From contig LGRD01000017.1 in the NCBI GenBank assembly GCA_001263235.1, positions 1 to 59,406 of the forward strand: DNA of 59,406 nucleotides. Reading direction: 5' to 3'. Positions 1 through 14,650 of this stretch are shown here, piece after piece; the stretch's first letter is position 1, and each line of letters starts with the position of its first letter. The DNA is from Methylibium sp. NZG. GTDB lineage: Bacteria > Pseudomonadota > Gammaproteobacteria > Burkholderiales > Burkholderiaceae_C. The notes under the pieces were generated by a model that searched no databases, was not told where the DNA came from, and worked only from the letters and a program-made list of their open reading frames with translations. A program made the translations under genes and the position numbers.

Positions 1-1
1 G

Positions 2-3226
<3,225 letters not shown>

Positions 3227-3293
3227 ACCGCCGGAACAGACAGCAGCCCACACCACCACGCATCACCACGCGGCACCACACAGCAAGCACATC

Positions 3294-4772
<1,479 letters not shown>

Positions 4773-4794
4773 CGCGTGCCGCGCGTGCCCGCCG

Positions 4795-5262
4795 TCAACG
4801 ATCCCAGCAGAACGCGAGTGTGCCGGTTGATCCTGAGAAGTCCTTCGCGCCGGTGTTTGACAGTGTCAGCGTGCCGCATTTGTCGTTCGTCATCCCGCCT
4901 TTGGGCACCATGCGCAGCGTGAAGGCGGCAGCACCCGGCGTGGTGTTGCCACCCGACTTGTCGCCGAAGGAAAGCGTGTAGTTGTCGCCCGTCTTGCCCC
5001 GCAGCGCCGGAAGCTCCGCGGTGACGAGGGTGGTCAGCGTGCCAGCCTTGTAAAACTGGTCGTACTTGTTGGTGATGGTGTACTGCCGCTCGATCCACTG
5101 CGCCGTCTCAAGCAGCGCCGACTGAGCGTCGGCACGCTTGCTGCGAGCCACCTGCTCCATGTAGCTCGGGTAGGCGATGGCCGCCAGGATGGCGACTATC
5201 GCCACCGTAATCATCAGTTCGATGAGCGTGAAGCCCTGTTGGCGTGGGCGCGTGGTGTTCAT
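4795..5262 (-). CDS. pilE: Type IV pilin-like protein (PilE-type minor pilin)
   Basis: This is a 155-residue prepilin. A short basic leader, [10 protein letters not shown], is cut before FTLIELM; the position-5 Glu needed for assembly is present and a hydrophobic helix follows. Two cysteines in the last third (DKC and AFCW) probably form the D-region disulfide loop. It is the last gene of the fimT-pilV-pilW-pilX-pilY1 cluster on the minus strand. PilE in such clusters is usually a minor pilin that primes the pilus together with PilY1, although it resembles the major subunit. It could not be told from the sequence alone whether this is the main pilin. Confidence 0.88.
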   Translation of the reverse strand: MNTTRPRQQGFTLIELMITVAIVAILAAIAYPSYMEQVARSKRADAQSALLETAQWIERQYTITNKYDQFYKAGTLTTLVTAELPALRGKTGDNYTLSFGDKSGGNTTPGAAAFTLRMVPKGGMTNDKCGTLTLSNTGAKDFSGSTGTLAFCWDR

Positions 5263-5311
5263 GGTCGGGTCGTCCGCGTGAGGGTTCGTGGAGGCGTTCG
5301 GTGGGCCGTTG

Positions 5312-8300
5312 TCACTTCAACTGTCGCCACGAAATACGAGGCTTGTTGGGTGAACACAGGCCAATGTCGAAGCCGGCGATCGAGGTGTCGGAGCCCCCGG
5401 CCAGCAGCCACTGGGCGCAATCCGACGCGGTGAACGGCCGGTTTTCCACGCCGCCCAGGCGCGCGCCCGTTTGTCCGCGTGTGCCGGCCGCCTCGGTCGT
5501 CACGACATCGCCGCCGCCGCTGCGACTCTGAATCGTGGGCAGCGACAGCACCGCAAACGCGACCGCCTTGACGTTGTAGCCCTTCGCGTCGGCCGTCGTG
5601 ATGCCGCCAGTGGCGTTGGTATCGAACACCGCATAGGCCGGCGCACCGCCCGTGATCGGGTCCAGGCCGAACAGGCGCGAGCTGCCGCCGGTGTTACACG
5701 GATCGGTGACGGGCTTGTTGGACACCACCAGCAAGGTGCTCTTGGACTGCTGAGGGCTCACGTTGATGCGCTCACCGCCCGAGCCCAGGTTCAAGAACCA
5801 GCCGCGTTTGGTGTTCCAGTCGATGGTGTTGGTGGTGGTGCCGCTGAGCGAGGTGTCGGTCACCAGGCCCAGACCGGTGTTGGCGGTTTGCTCCACCAGC
5901 GTGCCGTTGCCAGAGATCCCGGTCGTCTCGGCTGGCTTGTCCCAGATGCCGTAGATCGCCTGCGTGTTGAGGTTGACGTTGACGCTGGTGGCCGACGTGT
6001 CCTCCACTTCGAACAGCTTGCCGGTGCCAAACGAGACCAGCGTGCCGCCGTTGGGGTGGAAGGTGATCTCAGGCATCACGCTGATCGGCTGGTTGGCGCT
6101 GCCCGTGAACAGCGGCGTGTAGTTTGGCGCCGAGCCGAACGCGACCTTCCAGTTGGCGGGGCTCGCATCGTCCACATCGAACTTCCACAGGTTGCCCTTC
6201 AGGTCGCCGGCATAGATGGCAGTGACCTCGCGGTTGTTGTTGAGAGTGAAGTTGGGCTGGCTCAGGCCATTGCCGCCGGCGACGCCGACGAATTGCTCCC
6301 ACAACACCGCGCCGGTCTGCAGGTTCAGGATGAAGAGCTTGGCCCGGCCGTTGGTGCTGTCGTAGCCGTTGCCGAAGATGGCAACCCAGGTGCCGTCGCG
6401 CATGCGCGCCACGTGCGGGTAGCTGAGCATGTAGCCCATGTCGGTGTTGTTCGTCTCCGAGAACTCCCACAGCAGCCTGCTCTGGCCGAAACCGCCGCTC
6501 ACCACCGCGGGGTTGCTGACGTCCATCGCAAACACCGAGCGCGCGCCGGCGCCCGTGGAGCCGACCAGCACGTTGCGCCACTCGGACGACGCGGCCGACG
6601 TGCCGATGAACGCATCGGCAATCTGCGGCGGGCCGTCGACGGTGAAGCGGTGCGTGTAACCAGGGTCGGAGAGCATCTTCAGCTTCTGCTCCGCGGCGGT
6701 CGGCGAGCGCGGCACGTTGAACACCGAGTTGGGCACGTACGCAAAGCGCTCGACGCCGGTGTTGCGGTTGAAGGCATGCAGCATGCCGTCGTTGGCGCCG
6801 ACGAAGATGGTGTCGCGCATGTTGTCCAGCGCGGTGTTGCTGGGCGAGCGGAAGGCGGCATAGCTCGACTGCCCCGGCGCGCTTGACGGCAGCCGGTTGT
6901 AGCCGTTGCCAGCGCTAGGCCCCTTGATCGGCGAGCCGTTGACGATGTCGCCCAACACCCCGCCCTTGACGGCGCCGACGGTGTAGCGCGCACGGTCACG
7001 GAAGGGGCCGTTCTGCGCCAGTTCGCGCGCGTCGCTGCCGCGCAGGAAGTCCAGCATCGTGCTGTCGTCGTTCAGGTGTCCCCGCTGGGTGGCCGTCAGG
7101 CCGGCCCAGGTGAACGGCGCACCGACGTTCGTATTCGGGTTCCAGGTGTAGATGTTGCGGCTGTCCGGCGCGGGCATCTTATTCGACGCCTCCCACAGCG
7201 CCCCACTCGGATTGGTGTTGACGCTGCCGTTGGCAGCCTGGCTGAATGCGTACAACCGGCCCGCCCACTGGCTCGGGTTGTAGGTGGCCTGGTAGACCTC
7301 GGTGTTGGCCGATAGCTGCGCCGATTCAGTGGCCACACTGGCCAGGCTGCCGGGGTTGTCGCTCGCTTCGGCCAGCGCGGCGGCCAGGCCCGACTTCAAT
7401 GCGGTTGGGTTGGTCGCGAAGAAGTAGTTGCCGCGGCTGTTCATCGCCGCGTGAATCAGGTCGTCGCCTTTGTTGTTGTCGTTGGCACCGCCGTGCGGGT
7501 TGGTCCAGGTCAACTCTGTCTTGTTGGCCACGAGCGCATCTCGGCCTTGCGGTGTGGAAATGTTCACCGATGTGCCGCTGCTGTTGATCACACCACCGGT
7601 TCCGCTGATCCCCAGGCCGACGGTGTAGGTGGTCAGGTGTTGCCAGAAGGCGGGGTTCTTGCTGGTCGTGAACACTTCGTTGTTGACGTCTGTGCGCAAA
7701 TCGTTGCGCCAGTAGTACGCGGTCACGTCGGCCAGCGTGCCGCTGCGGCCGGCGTTGCCGTCCTTGAACGGGTTGATCGTGAAGCGACCGACCAGGGAAT
7801 CTGTCAGGTCCTGAGCGATGTTGTCGCCGAAGTTGTAGACCTTGTTGGACAGGCGGGAGTTGGGCGGGGTCTGGCCCGAGAAGGTATCGTTGTCGTTGCT
7901 GGCGGGCGCGCTGGCCGTACCAATCCCGTCGTTCCAGTAGCCGTCGGTGCTGAGGATGTGGAAGGACTTGCGGCAGGTCTCCTCCTTGCCGACCGTGGTG
8001 CTCGCGGGGTTCTCGGCCCAGGGGTTGCCCACGCCGGTGCGCTGGAAGTACTTGCCCACGTCGTCGGCCGCGCGGCGCAGCGGCGTACCGAAAGGCTGGC
8101 TGGCAATGCCGTACAAGTCGGTGTAGAAGGACGTGCGCCGTGCGTTGGCAAACGTCTCGACACCCTGCCTCACCGTGTTCGCAGAGTTCAACGTGCCAAA
8201 GCCGATCCGCAAGTTCGTGCCTTGTTGGGCGAAGGCCGCCGATACGCCGCCCTTGGCCATCAACATCCGGGTTCGGTAGAACTGGAGCCAGTTGGCGAAG

Positions 8301-9100
8301 TTCTGCATTTCCTGCTCGCGCGTGCAGCCGCCGGTACCGACGGCGCCAGTGCAGTCCGACCGTGTTGCTGCGCGGTCGTAGACGGCAGAGCCGCTGCCCT
8401 GAATCTCGACCTTCCTGAAGTTGGCGCTGACGTTGAGCGGAGTGTTCGGCGTTGCCACTGGCAGCGCCGCTGCGCCGGTGTACACAAAGTAGGTCGCCGG
8501 CCAGAAGCCCGTGTTCTCATCGCCGAGGGTGCCGTTGGCCGCCGGGCAAGCGCCACTTGAAATGGTGCCGGCGCCGAGGCGCAGCGTCAGATCTCGCGTG
8601 AACCCCGCGTTGAACGGATTCTCGGCGTGAATGTTGACGGCGGCAGGGTTGGCGTTGGCGTGCGTCTGTGTGGTGTCGTTCCCCGGCAGCGGCCACGGCC
8701 GGTAGCTGACAGTGGGGTCGTAGTACAGCGGGTTGCCGGCAGCCGACCGCATGTACCGCGCAATCGCGTTGGAGCAACGGTAGTAGGTGTTGCCCCAATA
8801 GTCCGACAAGTTGCCCCACAGGTTCGGGAAACGCGGCCCGAAGCCAGCAATTGCCGTGCTCGGCGCGGTGTTGGGCATGCCGCCAATGTCGTTGATGAAG
8901 TCCGGAATCGCCTCCGACAGCATCGACAGTGAATCGTCCAGCGTGAACATCACGTTCGCATCGGGCGGCGTGGTGTATAGGCCCGGCAATTGCGACACCA
9001 CGGCATGCGCTGGCAGCACCGTCTGCAGCAGCATCGCGCCGGACACGAGCATGGCCCCCAGGCGTTTGCCTGGCGAGACGTTCGATTGGACCCTGTTCAT
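5312..9100 (-). CDS. pilY1: PilY1-like pilus tip adhesin / biogenesis factor
   Basis: This large secreted protein (1262 aa) is carried at the type IV pilus tip and acts in pilus extension, adhesion and surface sensing. The chosen ATG at 9098-9100 gives MNRVQSNVSPGKRLGAM and a signal peptide ending around LPAHA; an AGGGGA-like ribosome site precedes it. The longer frame starting at 9148 would add 16 residues without a better start. The N-terminal part has a von Willebrand-like MIDAS motif (FTLDDSLSM). The C-terminal half is the PilC/PilY1 beta-propeller (ANDGMLHAFNRNTG, YAGDLKGNLWKFDVDD). It lies between pilX and pilE. Confidence 0.93.
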   Translation of the reverse strand: MNRVQSNVSPGKRLGAMLVSGAMLLQTVLPAHAVVSQLPGLYTTPPDANVMFTLDDSLSMLSEAIPDFINDIGGMPNTAPSTAIAGFGPRFPNLWGNLSDYWGNTYYRCSNAIARYMRSAAGNPLYYDPTVSYRPWPLPGNDTTQTHANANPAAVNIHAENPFNAGFTRDLTLRLGAGTISSGACPAANGTLGDENTGFWPATYFVYTGAAALPVATPNTPLNVSANFRKVEIQGSGSAVYDRAATRSDCTGAVGTGGCTREQEMQNFANWLQFYRTRMLMAKGGVSAAFAQQGTNLRIGFGTLNSANTVRQGVETFANARRTSFYTDLYGIASQPFGTPLRRAADDVGKYFQRTGVGNPWAENPASTTVGKEETCRKSFHILSTDGYWNDGIGTASAPASNDNDTFSGQTPPNSRLSNKVYNFGDNIAQDLTDSLVGRFTINPFKDGNAGRSGTLADVTAYYWRNDLRTDVNNEVFTTSKNPAFWQHLTTYTVGLGISGTGGVINSSGTSVNISTPQGRDALVANKTELTWTNPHGGANDNNKGDDLIHAAMNSRGNYFFATNPTALKSGLAAALAEASDNPGSLASVATESAQLSANTEVYQATYNPSQWAGRLYAFSQAANGSVNTNPSGALWEASNKMPAPDSRNIYTWNPNTNVGAPFTWAGLTATQRGHLNDDSTMLDFLRGSDARELAQNGPFRDRARYTVGAVKGGVLGDIVNGSPIKGPSAGNGYNRLPSSAPGQSSYAAFRSPSNTALDNMRDTIFVGANDGMLHAFNRNTGVERFAYVPNSVFNVPRSPTAAEQKLKMLSDPGYTHRFTVDGPPQIADAFIGTSAASSEWRNVLVGSTGAGARSVFAMDVSNPAVVSGGFGQSRLLWEFSETNNTDMGYMLSYPHVARMRDGTWVAIFGNGYDSTNGRAKLFILNLQTGAVLWEQFVGVAGGNGLSQPNFTLNNNREVTAIYAGDLKGNLWKFDVDDASPANWKVAFGSAPNYTPLFTGSANQPISVMPEITFHPNGGTLVSFGTGKLFEVEDTSATSVNVNLNTQAIYGIWDKPAETTGISGNGTLVEQTANTGLGLVTDTSLSGTTTNTIDWNTKRGWFLNLGSGGERINVSPQQSKSTLLVVSNKPVTDPCNTGGSSRLFGLDPITGGAPAYAVFDTNATGGITTADAKGYNVKAVAFAVLSLPTIQSRSGGGDVVTTEAAGTRGQTGARLGGVENRPFTASDCAQWLLAGGSDTSIAGFDIGLCSPNKPRISWRQLK

Positions 9101-9164
9101 CTTCAATCCCCTGAAATTGATTCGCTTGGGCTTCGAGGCGCGCTGCATGCGGCGCCTTGCGCCG

Positions 9165-9662
9165 TCATTCGTTCGAGTAGGTGGCCTGCAACATCACCTC
9201 GGTCAGCGACGAGGCGCCGAGCGCGCGGCCGGTGACGCGAAAGCTGTCGTTGCCGAGGTTCTCGTACATGCAGCGCGGCTGGGCCGCCAGCCGCGCGCCG
9301 GTACCGAGGTCGATCTCGGTCGTGTTGGTGCTGCCGCTGTCCCAGTTGGTGGACACCTCCCACAGCGGCGTGGCAGTGGCGGCGGCGGGCGTGAGCGGCG
9401 TGCCGGTGTAGGTGCCGGCCTTGATGCGCGCCAGGCAGGTCTGCACGGCCGCTTCGGCGGCCTGCAGCGCCTTGTCGCGGTCGCGTGAGTTGCCCGCCAT
9501 GCGCTCGTCCATCGTTGAGTTGCGGATGCTGGAGACGCCGACCAGCGTGATCAACACCAGCATCACCAGGGTGATGATGAGGGTGACGCCGCGCTGCTCG
9601 CGCGCTGACGCCCGGAGCAGGGCTCGGCCCCTGAAGCGGTGGGTTTGGAGGGTGGGTTTCAT
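9165..9662 (-). CDS. pilX: Minor pilin assembly protein PilX
   Basis: This 165-residue protein has a basic leader ending REQRG, followed by VTLIITLVMLVLITLVG and then the family signature STMDERMAGNSRDRDKALQ. As in other PilX proteins, the usual position-5 Glu is absent (VTLII). It belongs to the priming complex of the type IV pilus. It sits between pilW and pilY1, all transcribed leftwards. Confidence 0.9.
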   Translation of the reverse strand: MKPTLQTHRFRGRALLRASAREQRGVTLIITLVMLVLITLVGVSSIRNSTMDERMAGNSRDRDKALQAAEAAVQTCLARIKAGTYTGTPLTPAAATATPLWEVSTNWDSGSTNTTEIDLGTGARLAAQPRCMYENLGNDSFRVTGRALGASSLTEVMLQATYSNE

Positions 9663-9691
9663 GCGCGGTCTCGGCTCTGTATGCAGGCGAC

Positions 9692-10915
9692 TCAGAAGTA
9701 GGAAATCCGGTTTCGCACCGCCACCGTGGTCGTGAAGACGCGGCGGTCGAACTTATCGCCGGTGGTGGGGTAGGTGATGGTCACGCCGCCGACCGTGGCG
9801 GTGGTGGCCACGCTGGTGTCGGCCTGCACCGGCGTGGCCGAGCGCATCAGCAGGCTCATGCGCAAGGCCACCACGCGCGACCAGTCGGTCACGCTGTCGG
9901 TGGCGTTGCCTGCCGTGCCTTTGGCGGCGACGTACAGGTCGACGACGCCATCGGGGTCGGGCGCGGTGGTGTCAACGCCGTAGCGGATCTGCATGTTCTC
10001 CACGCCCTCGATCAACTCTTGTTCGACGCCGTTGGCGTTGTCACCATCGAAAATGCGGCGGTACAGCGAGGTGCCGGTGCCGCTGGAGGACTGCTTGACG
10101 TAGTAGGCAATCGTCTGCATCGGGAACACCTCGGAGCCGTCGACCGGATAGATCGGGTCGGCGCCGAGGTTGGTTCCGGTCCGCACGGTCAGCGTCGAAG
10201 GCGATGCGGCGGAAAGAGTCTGTACATCGAACACGCGGGCGGTTTTGCAGCTGGCCAGCAGCACGTGGCTGTTGGGGCACAGGCCCGACACCTTGGCGGT
10301 GGTGCCGTCGCTGCACGTGCCGCCGGCCACGTTCTCCATCGATAGCGTGGTTTGGTTGGTGCCGAGCACCTGCGTGGCCAGCCGCACCGGGCGGCCAGAA
10401 ACGGTGCGGATCAGCAGCACGTCGCTGCCGGGCGTCAGGCCCGCAGCGCCGCCGATGGTGGTCACGGGGATGGCGTTGGTGGCGCCGCCGTTGGTCGCCA
10501 CGTTGGTGGACCAGCTGCCGGCGGTGGTGATGTCGGCCGGTGAGTTCGAGGTCAGCGTGTAGGCGCCGGGTGTGTACTCATAGCCCTCGATGCCGACCGC
10601 GTAGTTGGAGCGCACATCGACCGTGCCGATGGTGTTGCAAAACGAGCCGACCGTTCCGTCGCAGGTGTTGGTGGTCTTGCCGGTGAAGCAACCGAGGTGG
10701 CCGACCATGCGAGCGTCGCTCGTCAAGTACTCGAACGCCACGCGGGCGCTCTGCTGCACCGTGCTGAGCTGCTGCTGGCGGGTGAACGACGACTTGCTGG
10801 TGACGTAGACCGTGACCATCGCCGCCGTCAAAAGCAGGCCCAGTGCCAACGCCACCATCAGCTCGACAAGCGAGAAGCCGCGGGCACGGCGCAGGGTTGG
10901 GGAAGAGAGTGTCAT
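9692..10915 (-). CDS. pilW: Minor pilin assembly protein PilW
   Basis: This 407-residue prepilin-like protein has the leader MTLSSPTLRRARG followed by FSLVELMVALALGLLLTAAM, with the conserved Glu at mature position 5. The next segment, ARVAFEYLTSDARMVGHLGC, is typical of PilW. It is part of the minor-pilin priming complex with FimT, PilV, PilX and PilE. Short spacers separate it from pilV (34 bp) and pilX (29 bp), consistent with one operon. Confidence 0.9.
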   Translation of the reverse strand: MTLSSPTLRRARGFSLVELMVALALGLLLTAAMVTVYVTSKSSFTRQQQLSTVQQSARVAFEYLTSDARMVGHLGCFTGKTTNTCDGTVGSFCNTIGTVDVRSNYAVGIEGYEYTPGAYTLTSNSPADITTAGSWSTNVATNGGATNAIPVTTIGGAAGLTPGSDVLLIRTVSGRPVRLATQVLGTNQTTLSMENVAGGTCSDGTTAKVSGLCPNSHVLLASCKTARVFDVQTLSAASPSTLTVRTGTNLGADPIYPVDGSEVFPMQTIAYYVKQSSSGTGTSLYRRIFDGDNANGVEQELIEGVENMQIRYGVDTTAPDPDGVVDLYVAAKGTAGNATDSVTDWSRVVALRMSLLMRSATPVQADTSVATTATVGGVTITYPTTGDKFDRRVFTTTVAVRNRISYF

Positions 10916-10949
10916 TTGCGAAGTCCTCGGGGACGAGAGCCGCGCGCGG

Positions 10950-11405
10950 CTACAGCGAACTCATGGTGGTGAAAGTTTGCGTGTCGCCACGCTCCTTCCA
11001 GACCACCGTGATGGTGAACATGGGAAGCCCGCCCACGATGGACCTCTCAATGGCGCCCTGGCCCTCCGGCAGCAGGTCCTCGACCTCCAGCTTCCACTCC
11101 TTGCGGTCCTTGTCGGCAATGGTGGTCGTGCCGGTGATTGACGCTGCGTTGTCGGTCAGGCCCGTGTCCCACCTGCCGCTCTTGGCGTTGGCCCGGTCGG
11201 CGCGCATGCGGTCCATGATGTCGTCGGTCAGCGCCGTGGCTTGCGAGCGGTACAGGGACATCTGACCGTACGCCAAGGTGCGCGATTGCAGGCCCACTAG
11301 GCCGAGCATGCCGAAGGCGAAAATGAGGATCGAGACGAGCAGCTCGATCATGCTGGCGCCGCGCTGGCGTTTGCGGCGGAGCACAGTTGGTTGGCTAGGT
11401 GTCAT
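10950..11405 (-). CDS. pilV: Type IV pilus modification / minor pilin PilV
   Basis: This 151-residue minor pilin has a basic leader, LRRKRQRG, cut before ASMIELLVSILIFAFGMLGLVG, with Glu5 kept. The motif AYGQMSLYRSQATALTDDIMDRMRA is characteristic of PilV. Only 12 bp separate it from fimT upstream, so the two are probably translationally linked. Confidence 0.9.
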   Translation of the reverse strand: MTPSQPTVLRRKRQRGASMIELLVSILIFAFGMLGLVGLQSRTLAYGQMSLYRSQATALTDDIMDRMRADRANAKSGRWDTGLTDNAASITGTTTIADKDRKEWKLEVEDLLPEGQGAIERSIVGGLPMFTITVVWKERGDTQTFTTMSSL

Positions 11406-11417
11406 CGCGATGACCCC

Positions 11418-12020
11418 CTAGGTGCAAGACTCGCTGGTGCTCACCAGCGTTATCTTTCCGACGACGTTGACGTGCACGATGCGTCCCTTCACAGCGGAGT
11501 TGGATGAGTCACAAACCTTGAAGAACGCTTCTGACCTGTTGGCACCGCGCGACGTGAACGCGACGTACATGCGATCTGCCTCTGTGCTGTCGGTGTAGGT
11601 AAACGGGGCAGGCGAGGCGCTGCGCGTCACCCGGTTGATGCGAGGCGTGCCTGTGAAAACACCCGTTTCCCGAATGACCGTGCCGTCATGTTCGGTCACA
11701 GTGGTCGGGATGGCGCCGTTGCTGTCATCGTCCACGGTGCCGTCGCTGAAAACCTTCCAGCCCGTGGAGAAGTTCAAGTCACCGCCGTTGGAGCGGATCG
11801 CCACCGGCTTGGCGCGCCGCACCGCCTCGCTGCGGGCCAGGTTCAGCGCACCGATGAGTTCGTTGGTCTGCGTCGAGATGCGGTTGGACGCGAGCAGGCT
11901 CGCAAAGGAAGGCGCCGCCAGCCCCAACAAGATGGCAAGCACGGTGAGCGTGACCATCAGTTCGATGAGCGTGACGCCGCGCGAGGAGCGGCTTGGTCGG
12001 GGGGCTCGGTAGCAGATCAT
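11418..12020 (-). CDS. fimT: FimT/GspH-like minor pilin
   Basis: This 200-residue prepilin is the first gene of the minor-pilin operon. The start at 12018-12020 gives MICYRAPRPSRSSRG followed by VTLIELMVTLTVLAILLGLA; the frame opens upstream at 12080, but that would make an unusually long leader. The body has the GspH/FimT pattern (NELIGALNLARSEAVRRAKPVAIR). The C-terminal cysteines are at VCDSS and ESCT. The divergent 415-bp spacer to mlaF probably carries its promoter. Confidence 0.88.
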   Translation of the reverse strand: MICYRAPRPSRSSRGVTLIELMVTLTVLAILLGLAAPSFASLLASNRISTQTNELIGALNLARSEAVRRAKPVAIRSNGGDLNFSTGWKVFSDGTVDDDSNGAIPTTVTEHDGTVIRETGVFTGTPRINRVTRSASPAPFTYTDSTEADRMYVAFTSRGANRSEAFFKVCDSSNSAVKGRIVHVNVVGKITLVSTSESCT

Positions 12021-12435
12021 GGTTTCTCTCGGTTCCTTCGAAGATCGCTCGGTAGCGGCTCGGACAAGGCGCCTCGACAAGACGCTTCACAAAGACTTCG
12101 ACCCCATCAGGTTATCGACACCCGCGCCGAGAAGCGAGGCAAAAGTCGCAGCAAACACGGGGCGGCATGACGAGCGGCTCGGGCAGCCCGATGGGCGGTT
12201 TTGTAAGGAAATGCAGGCGTTCTGTCGGCCTCGAATCCACGTCGATTTCGGCACGGATTGCAGCCTCGCTGGCAGCGCCGGCAGCGACCACGGGTGTGCC
12301 CGGCAACGGGCAGGCGAGCGTGAGACAATCCTGCCGCTTGAGCCTTGTGCCCTGCGCCACGGCGCGGCGCAGTTGAGACATGCCGCGGCGTGCGACAACC
12401 CAAGCAACGCGAGCAGCGACAAAACACCTTCCGCG
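12021..12435. other. Divergent intergenic region between fimT and mlaF
   Basis: These 415 bases lie between two divergently transcribed operons and should carry both promoters. No convincing gene, RNA or strong -35/-10 pair was recognised. A sigma-54-like pattern near 12248-12262 has the wrong GG-to-GC spacing. Confidence 0.4.
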
Positions 12436-13266
12436 ATGCCGAGCGACCCCTCTCCCGTGAATTCCGACACCCTGATCGAGATCGACCACGTCACGTTCGG
12501 CTACGACGCGAGCCGCACGATCCTAAACGATGTGTCGCTGTCGTTTGCGCGCGGCAAGGTCACGGCCATCCTGGGCGGCTCAGGCTGCGGCAAGACCACG
12601 CTGCTGCGCCTGATCGGCGGCGTGCACGCGGCGACGAAGGGCACGGTGCGGTTCGACGGCGAGGTGGTGGACCCGCGCAACGCCGAGGCGCTGTTCAAGC
12701 TGCGTCGCCGGCTGGGCATGCTGTTTCAGTTCGGCGCGCTGTTCACCGACCTCACGGTGTTCGAGAACGTGGCCTTCCCGCTGCGCGAGCACACCGCGCT
12801 GTCCGACGAGATGATCCGCGACATCGTGCTGATGAAGCTCAACGCGGTTGGGCTGCGTGGTGCCGCGCCGTTGCGCATCTCGCAGGTGTCGGGCGGCATG
12901 GCGCGGCGTGTGGCGCTGGCTCGGGCGATCTCGCTCGACCCGGAAGTCATCATGTACGACGAGCCGTTTGCGGGGCTGGACCCGATCTCGATGGGCGTGG
13001 CCGCGAACCTGATCCGCACGCTGAACGACACCACCGGCGCCACCTCGCTGATGGTGTCGCACGATGTGCAGGAGTGTTTTGCAATCTGCGACCACGCTTA
13101 TCTGCTGTCGTCGCAGGGGCGCGTGGTGGCGCATGGCACGCCGGCCGAGTTGAATGCGTCGGAGCACCCGGAGGTGCGCCAGTTCATTCGCGGCGAGCCG
13201 GACGGGCCGGTGCGCTTTCACTACCCGGCCAAGCCGTTGGCCGAAGAGTTGGGCCTGCGCGCTTGA
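12436..13266 (+). CDS. mlaF: Mla phospholipid transport ABC ATPase
   Basis: This 276-aa cytoplasmic ATPase belongs to the MlaFEDB complex, which moves phospholipids between the inner membrane and MlaC to keep the outer membrane asymmetric. Walker A is GGSGCGKTT (residues 47-55). The signature is VSGGMARRVALARAI and Walker B is EVIMYDEPFAGLDP. The ATG at 12436 starts MPSDPSPVNS just before the ABC domain. An open frame continues upstream to 12019 but has no family-like residues. First gene of mlaF-E-D-A-C-B. Confidence 0.95.
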   Translation: MPSDPSPVNSDTLIEIDHVTFGYDASRTILNDVSLSFARGKVTAILGGSGCGKTTLLRLIGGVHAATKGTVRFDGEVVDPRNAEALFKLRRRLGMLFQFGALFTDLTVFENVAFPLREHTALSDEMIRDIVLMKLNAVGLRGAAPLRISQVSGGMARRVALARAISLDPEVIMYDEPFAGLDPISMGVAANLIRTLNDTTGATSLMVSHDVQECFAICDHAYLLSSQGRVVAHGTPAELNASEHPEVRQFIRGEPDGPVRFHYPAKPLAEELGLRA

Positions 13267-13300
13267 ACACTCGCATGGACACGCTCACGAAGGTGGCCGC

Positions 13301-14080
13301 ATGAATGCCGTCGCCGTCCTCGGTCGCTGGGTGCTCGACACGCTGTACGCGCTCGGCCACCACGCGTTCTTCTTCTACGAGTTGCTGCGCAACATTCCGG
13401 CGGCGTTGCGTCGGCCGTACCTCGTGATCGCTCAGATCCACGCCATCGGCAACCGATCGCTGCTGATCATCATCGCCTCGGGCACGGCGGTGGGCTTTGT
13501 GCTGGCGCTGCAGATGTACTACGCGCTGGTGACCTACGGCGCGGCCGAGTCGCTGGGGTTGATCGTCAACCTGTCGCTGGTGCGCGAGTTGGGGCCGGTG
13601 GTCACGGCGCTGCTGTTTGCAGGACGCGCAGGCACATCGCTCACGGCCGAGATCGGCTTGATGAAAGCGGGCGAACAACTCGCCGCGATGGAGATGATGG
13701 CCATCGACCCGAAGAGCCGCGTGCTGGCGCCGCGCTTTCTGGGGGGCATCGTGTCCATGCCCATCCTGGCCATCCTGTTTTCGTCGGTCGGTATCCTCGG
13801 CGCCTACGTGGTCGCGGTGATGTTGATCGGTGTCGACTCGGGCAATTTCTGGTCCATCATGCAAGCGCAGGTCGACGTGTACCGCGACGTGGGCAACGGC
13901 ATCGTCAAGAGCATGGTGTTCGGCGTGATCTGCACGTTCGTTGCGCTGTACCAGGGCTACGAGACACAGGCCACACCCGAGGGCGTGGCGCATGCGACGA
14001 CGCGCACGGTGGTGATCGCCTCGCTGGGCGTGCTGGCGATGGACTTCGTCCTGACGGCGATGATGTTCTCGACTCCGTAG
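13301..14080 (+). CDS. mlaE: Mla phospholipid transport permease
   Basis: This 259-aa inner-membrane permease (MlaE/DUF140 family) has about five to six membrane segments. Typical motifs are LVRELGPVVTALLFAGRAG and TAEIGLMKAGEQLAAMEMM. The start MNAVAVLGRW at 13301 lies 34 bp after mlaF. An in-frame extension runs back into mlaF and was rejected. Confidence 0.95.
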   Translation: MNAVAVLGRWVLDTLYALGHHAFFFYELLRNIPAALRRPYLVIAQIHAIGNRSLLIIIASGTAVGFVLALQMYYALVTYGAAESLGLIVNLSLVRELGPVVTALLFAGRAGTSLTAEIGLMKAGEQLAAMEMMAIDPKSRVLAPRFLGGIVSMPILAILFSSVGILGAYVVAVMLIGVDSGNFWSIMQAQVDVYRDVGNGIVKSMVFGVICTFVALYQGYETQATPEGVAHATTRTVVIASLGVLAMDFVLTAMMFSTP

Positions 14081-14122
14081 TACGACACAAACACATCTCT
14101 CGAACCAGCAAGGAATCACGAC

Positions 14123-14650
14123 ATGGGCAAGAAGAGCACCGAAACCCTGGTGGGCCTGTTTGTGCTGCTGGGCATGGTGGGGCTGGTGTTCCTGGCGCTC
14201 AAGGCGGCCAACCTGGGCAGCTTCAGCACCGCCGACACCTATGCGCTGACAGCGCGCTTCGACAACATCGGCGGGCTGAAGGTGCGCGCGCCGGTGCGCA
14301 GTGCCGGCGTCACCGTCGGGCGCGTCACGGGCATCACGCTGGACCGCAAGACCTTCATGGGCGTCGTGAGCCTGGAGCTCAACCGCGACGTGCAGTTCCC
14401 CAAAGACTCGTCGGCGCGCATCCTCACGTCAGGCCTGCTGGGCGATCAATACGTGGGCCTGGAGCCGGGCGGCGACGAGAAGAACCTGCAGGCAGGCGAC
14501 GTGATCACGCAGACGCAGTCGGCCGTGGTGCTGGAGAGCCTGATCAGCCAGTTCCTGTTCAGCAAGGCGTCCGACTCGGGCACGCCCGCCGCACCGGCAG
14601 CGCCCGCCGCCGCACCTGCAGCACCGGCCACTGCGGGAGCGAAGAAGTGA
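14123..14650 (+). CDS. mlaD: Mla MCE-domain lipid-binding protein
   Basis: This 175-aa single-pass protein has an N-terminal membrane helix (GLFVLLGMVGLVFLAL) and one periplasmic MCE domain, with FDNIGGLKVRAPVRSAGVTVG near residues 50-70. MlaD forms a hexameric ring on MlaFE and passes lipid to or from MlaC. The tail is Ala/Pro-rich. The stop overlaps the GTG start of mlaA by 4 bp. Confidence 0.95.
   Translation: MGKKSTETLVGLFVLLGMVGLVFLALKAANLGSFSTADTYALTARFDNIGGLKVRAPVRSAGVTVGRVTGITLDRKTFMGVVSLELNRDVQFPKDSSARILTSGLLGDQYVGLEPGGDEKNLQAGDVITQTQSAVVLESLISQFLFSKASDSGTPAAPAAPAAAPAAPATAGAKK

Noticed and set aside
12248..12262. Possible sigma-54 promoter before the mla operon
   Set aside because: GG and GC elements are two bases closer than the required -24/-12 spacing.
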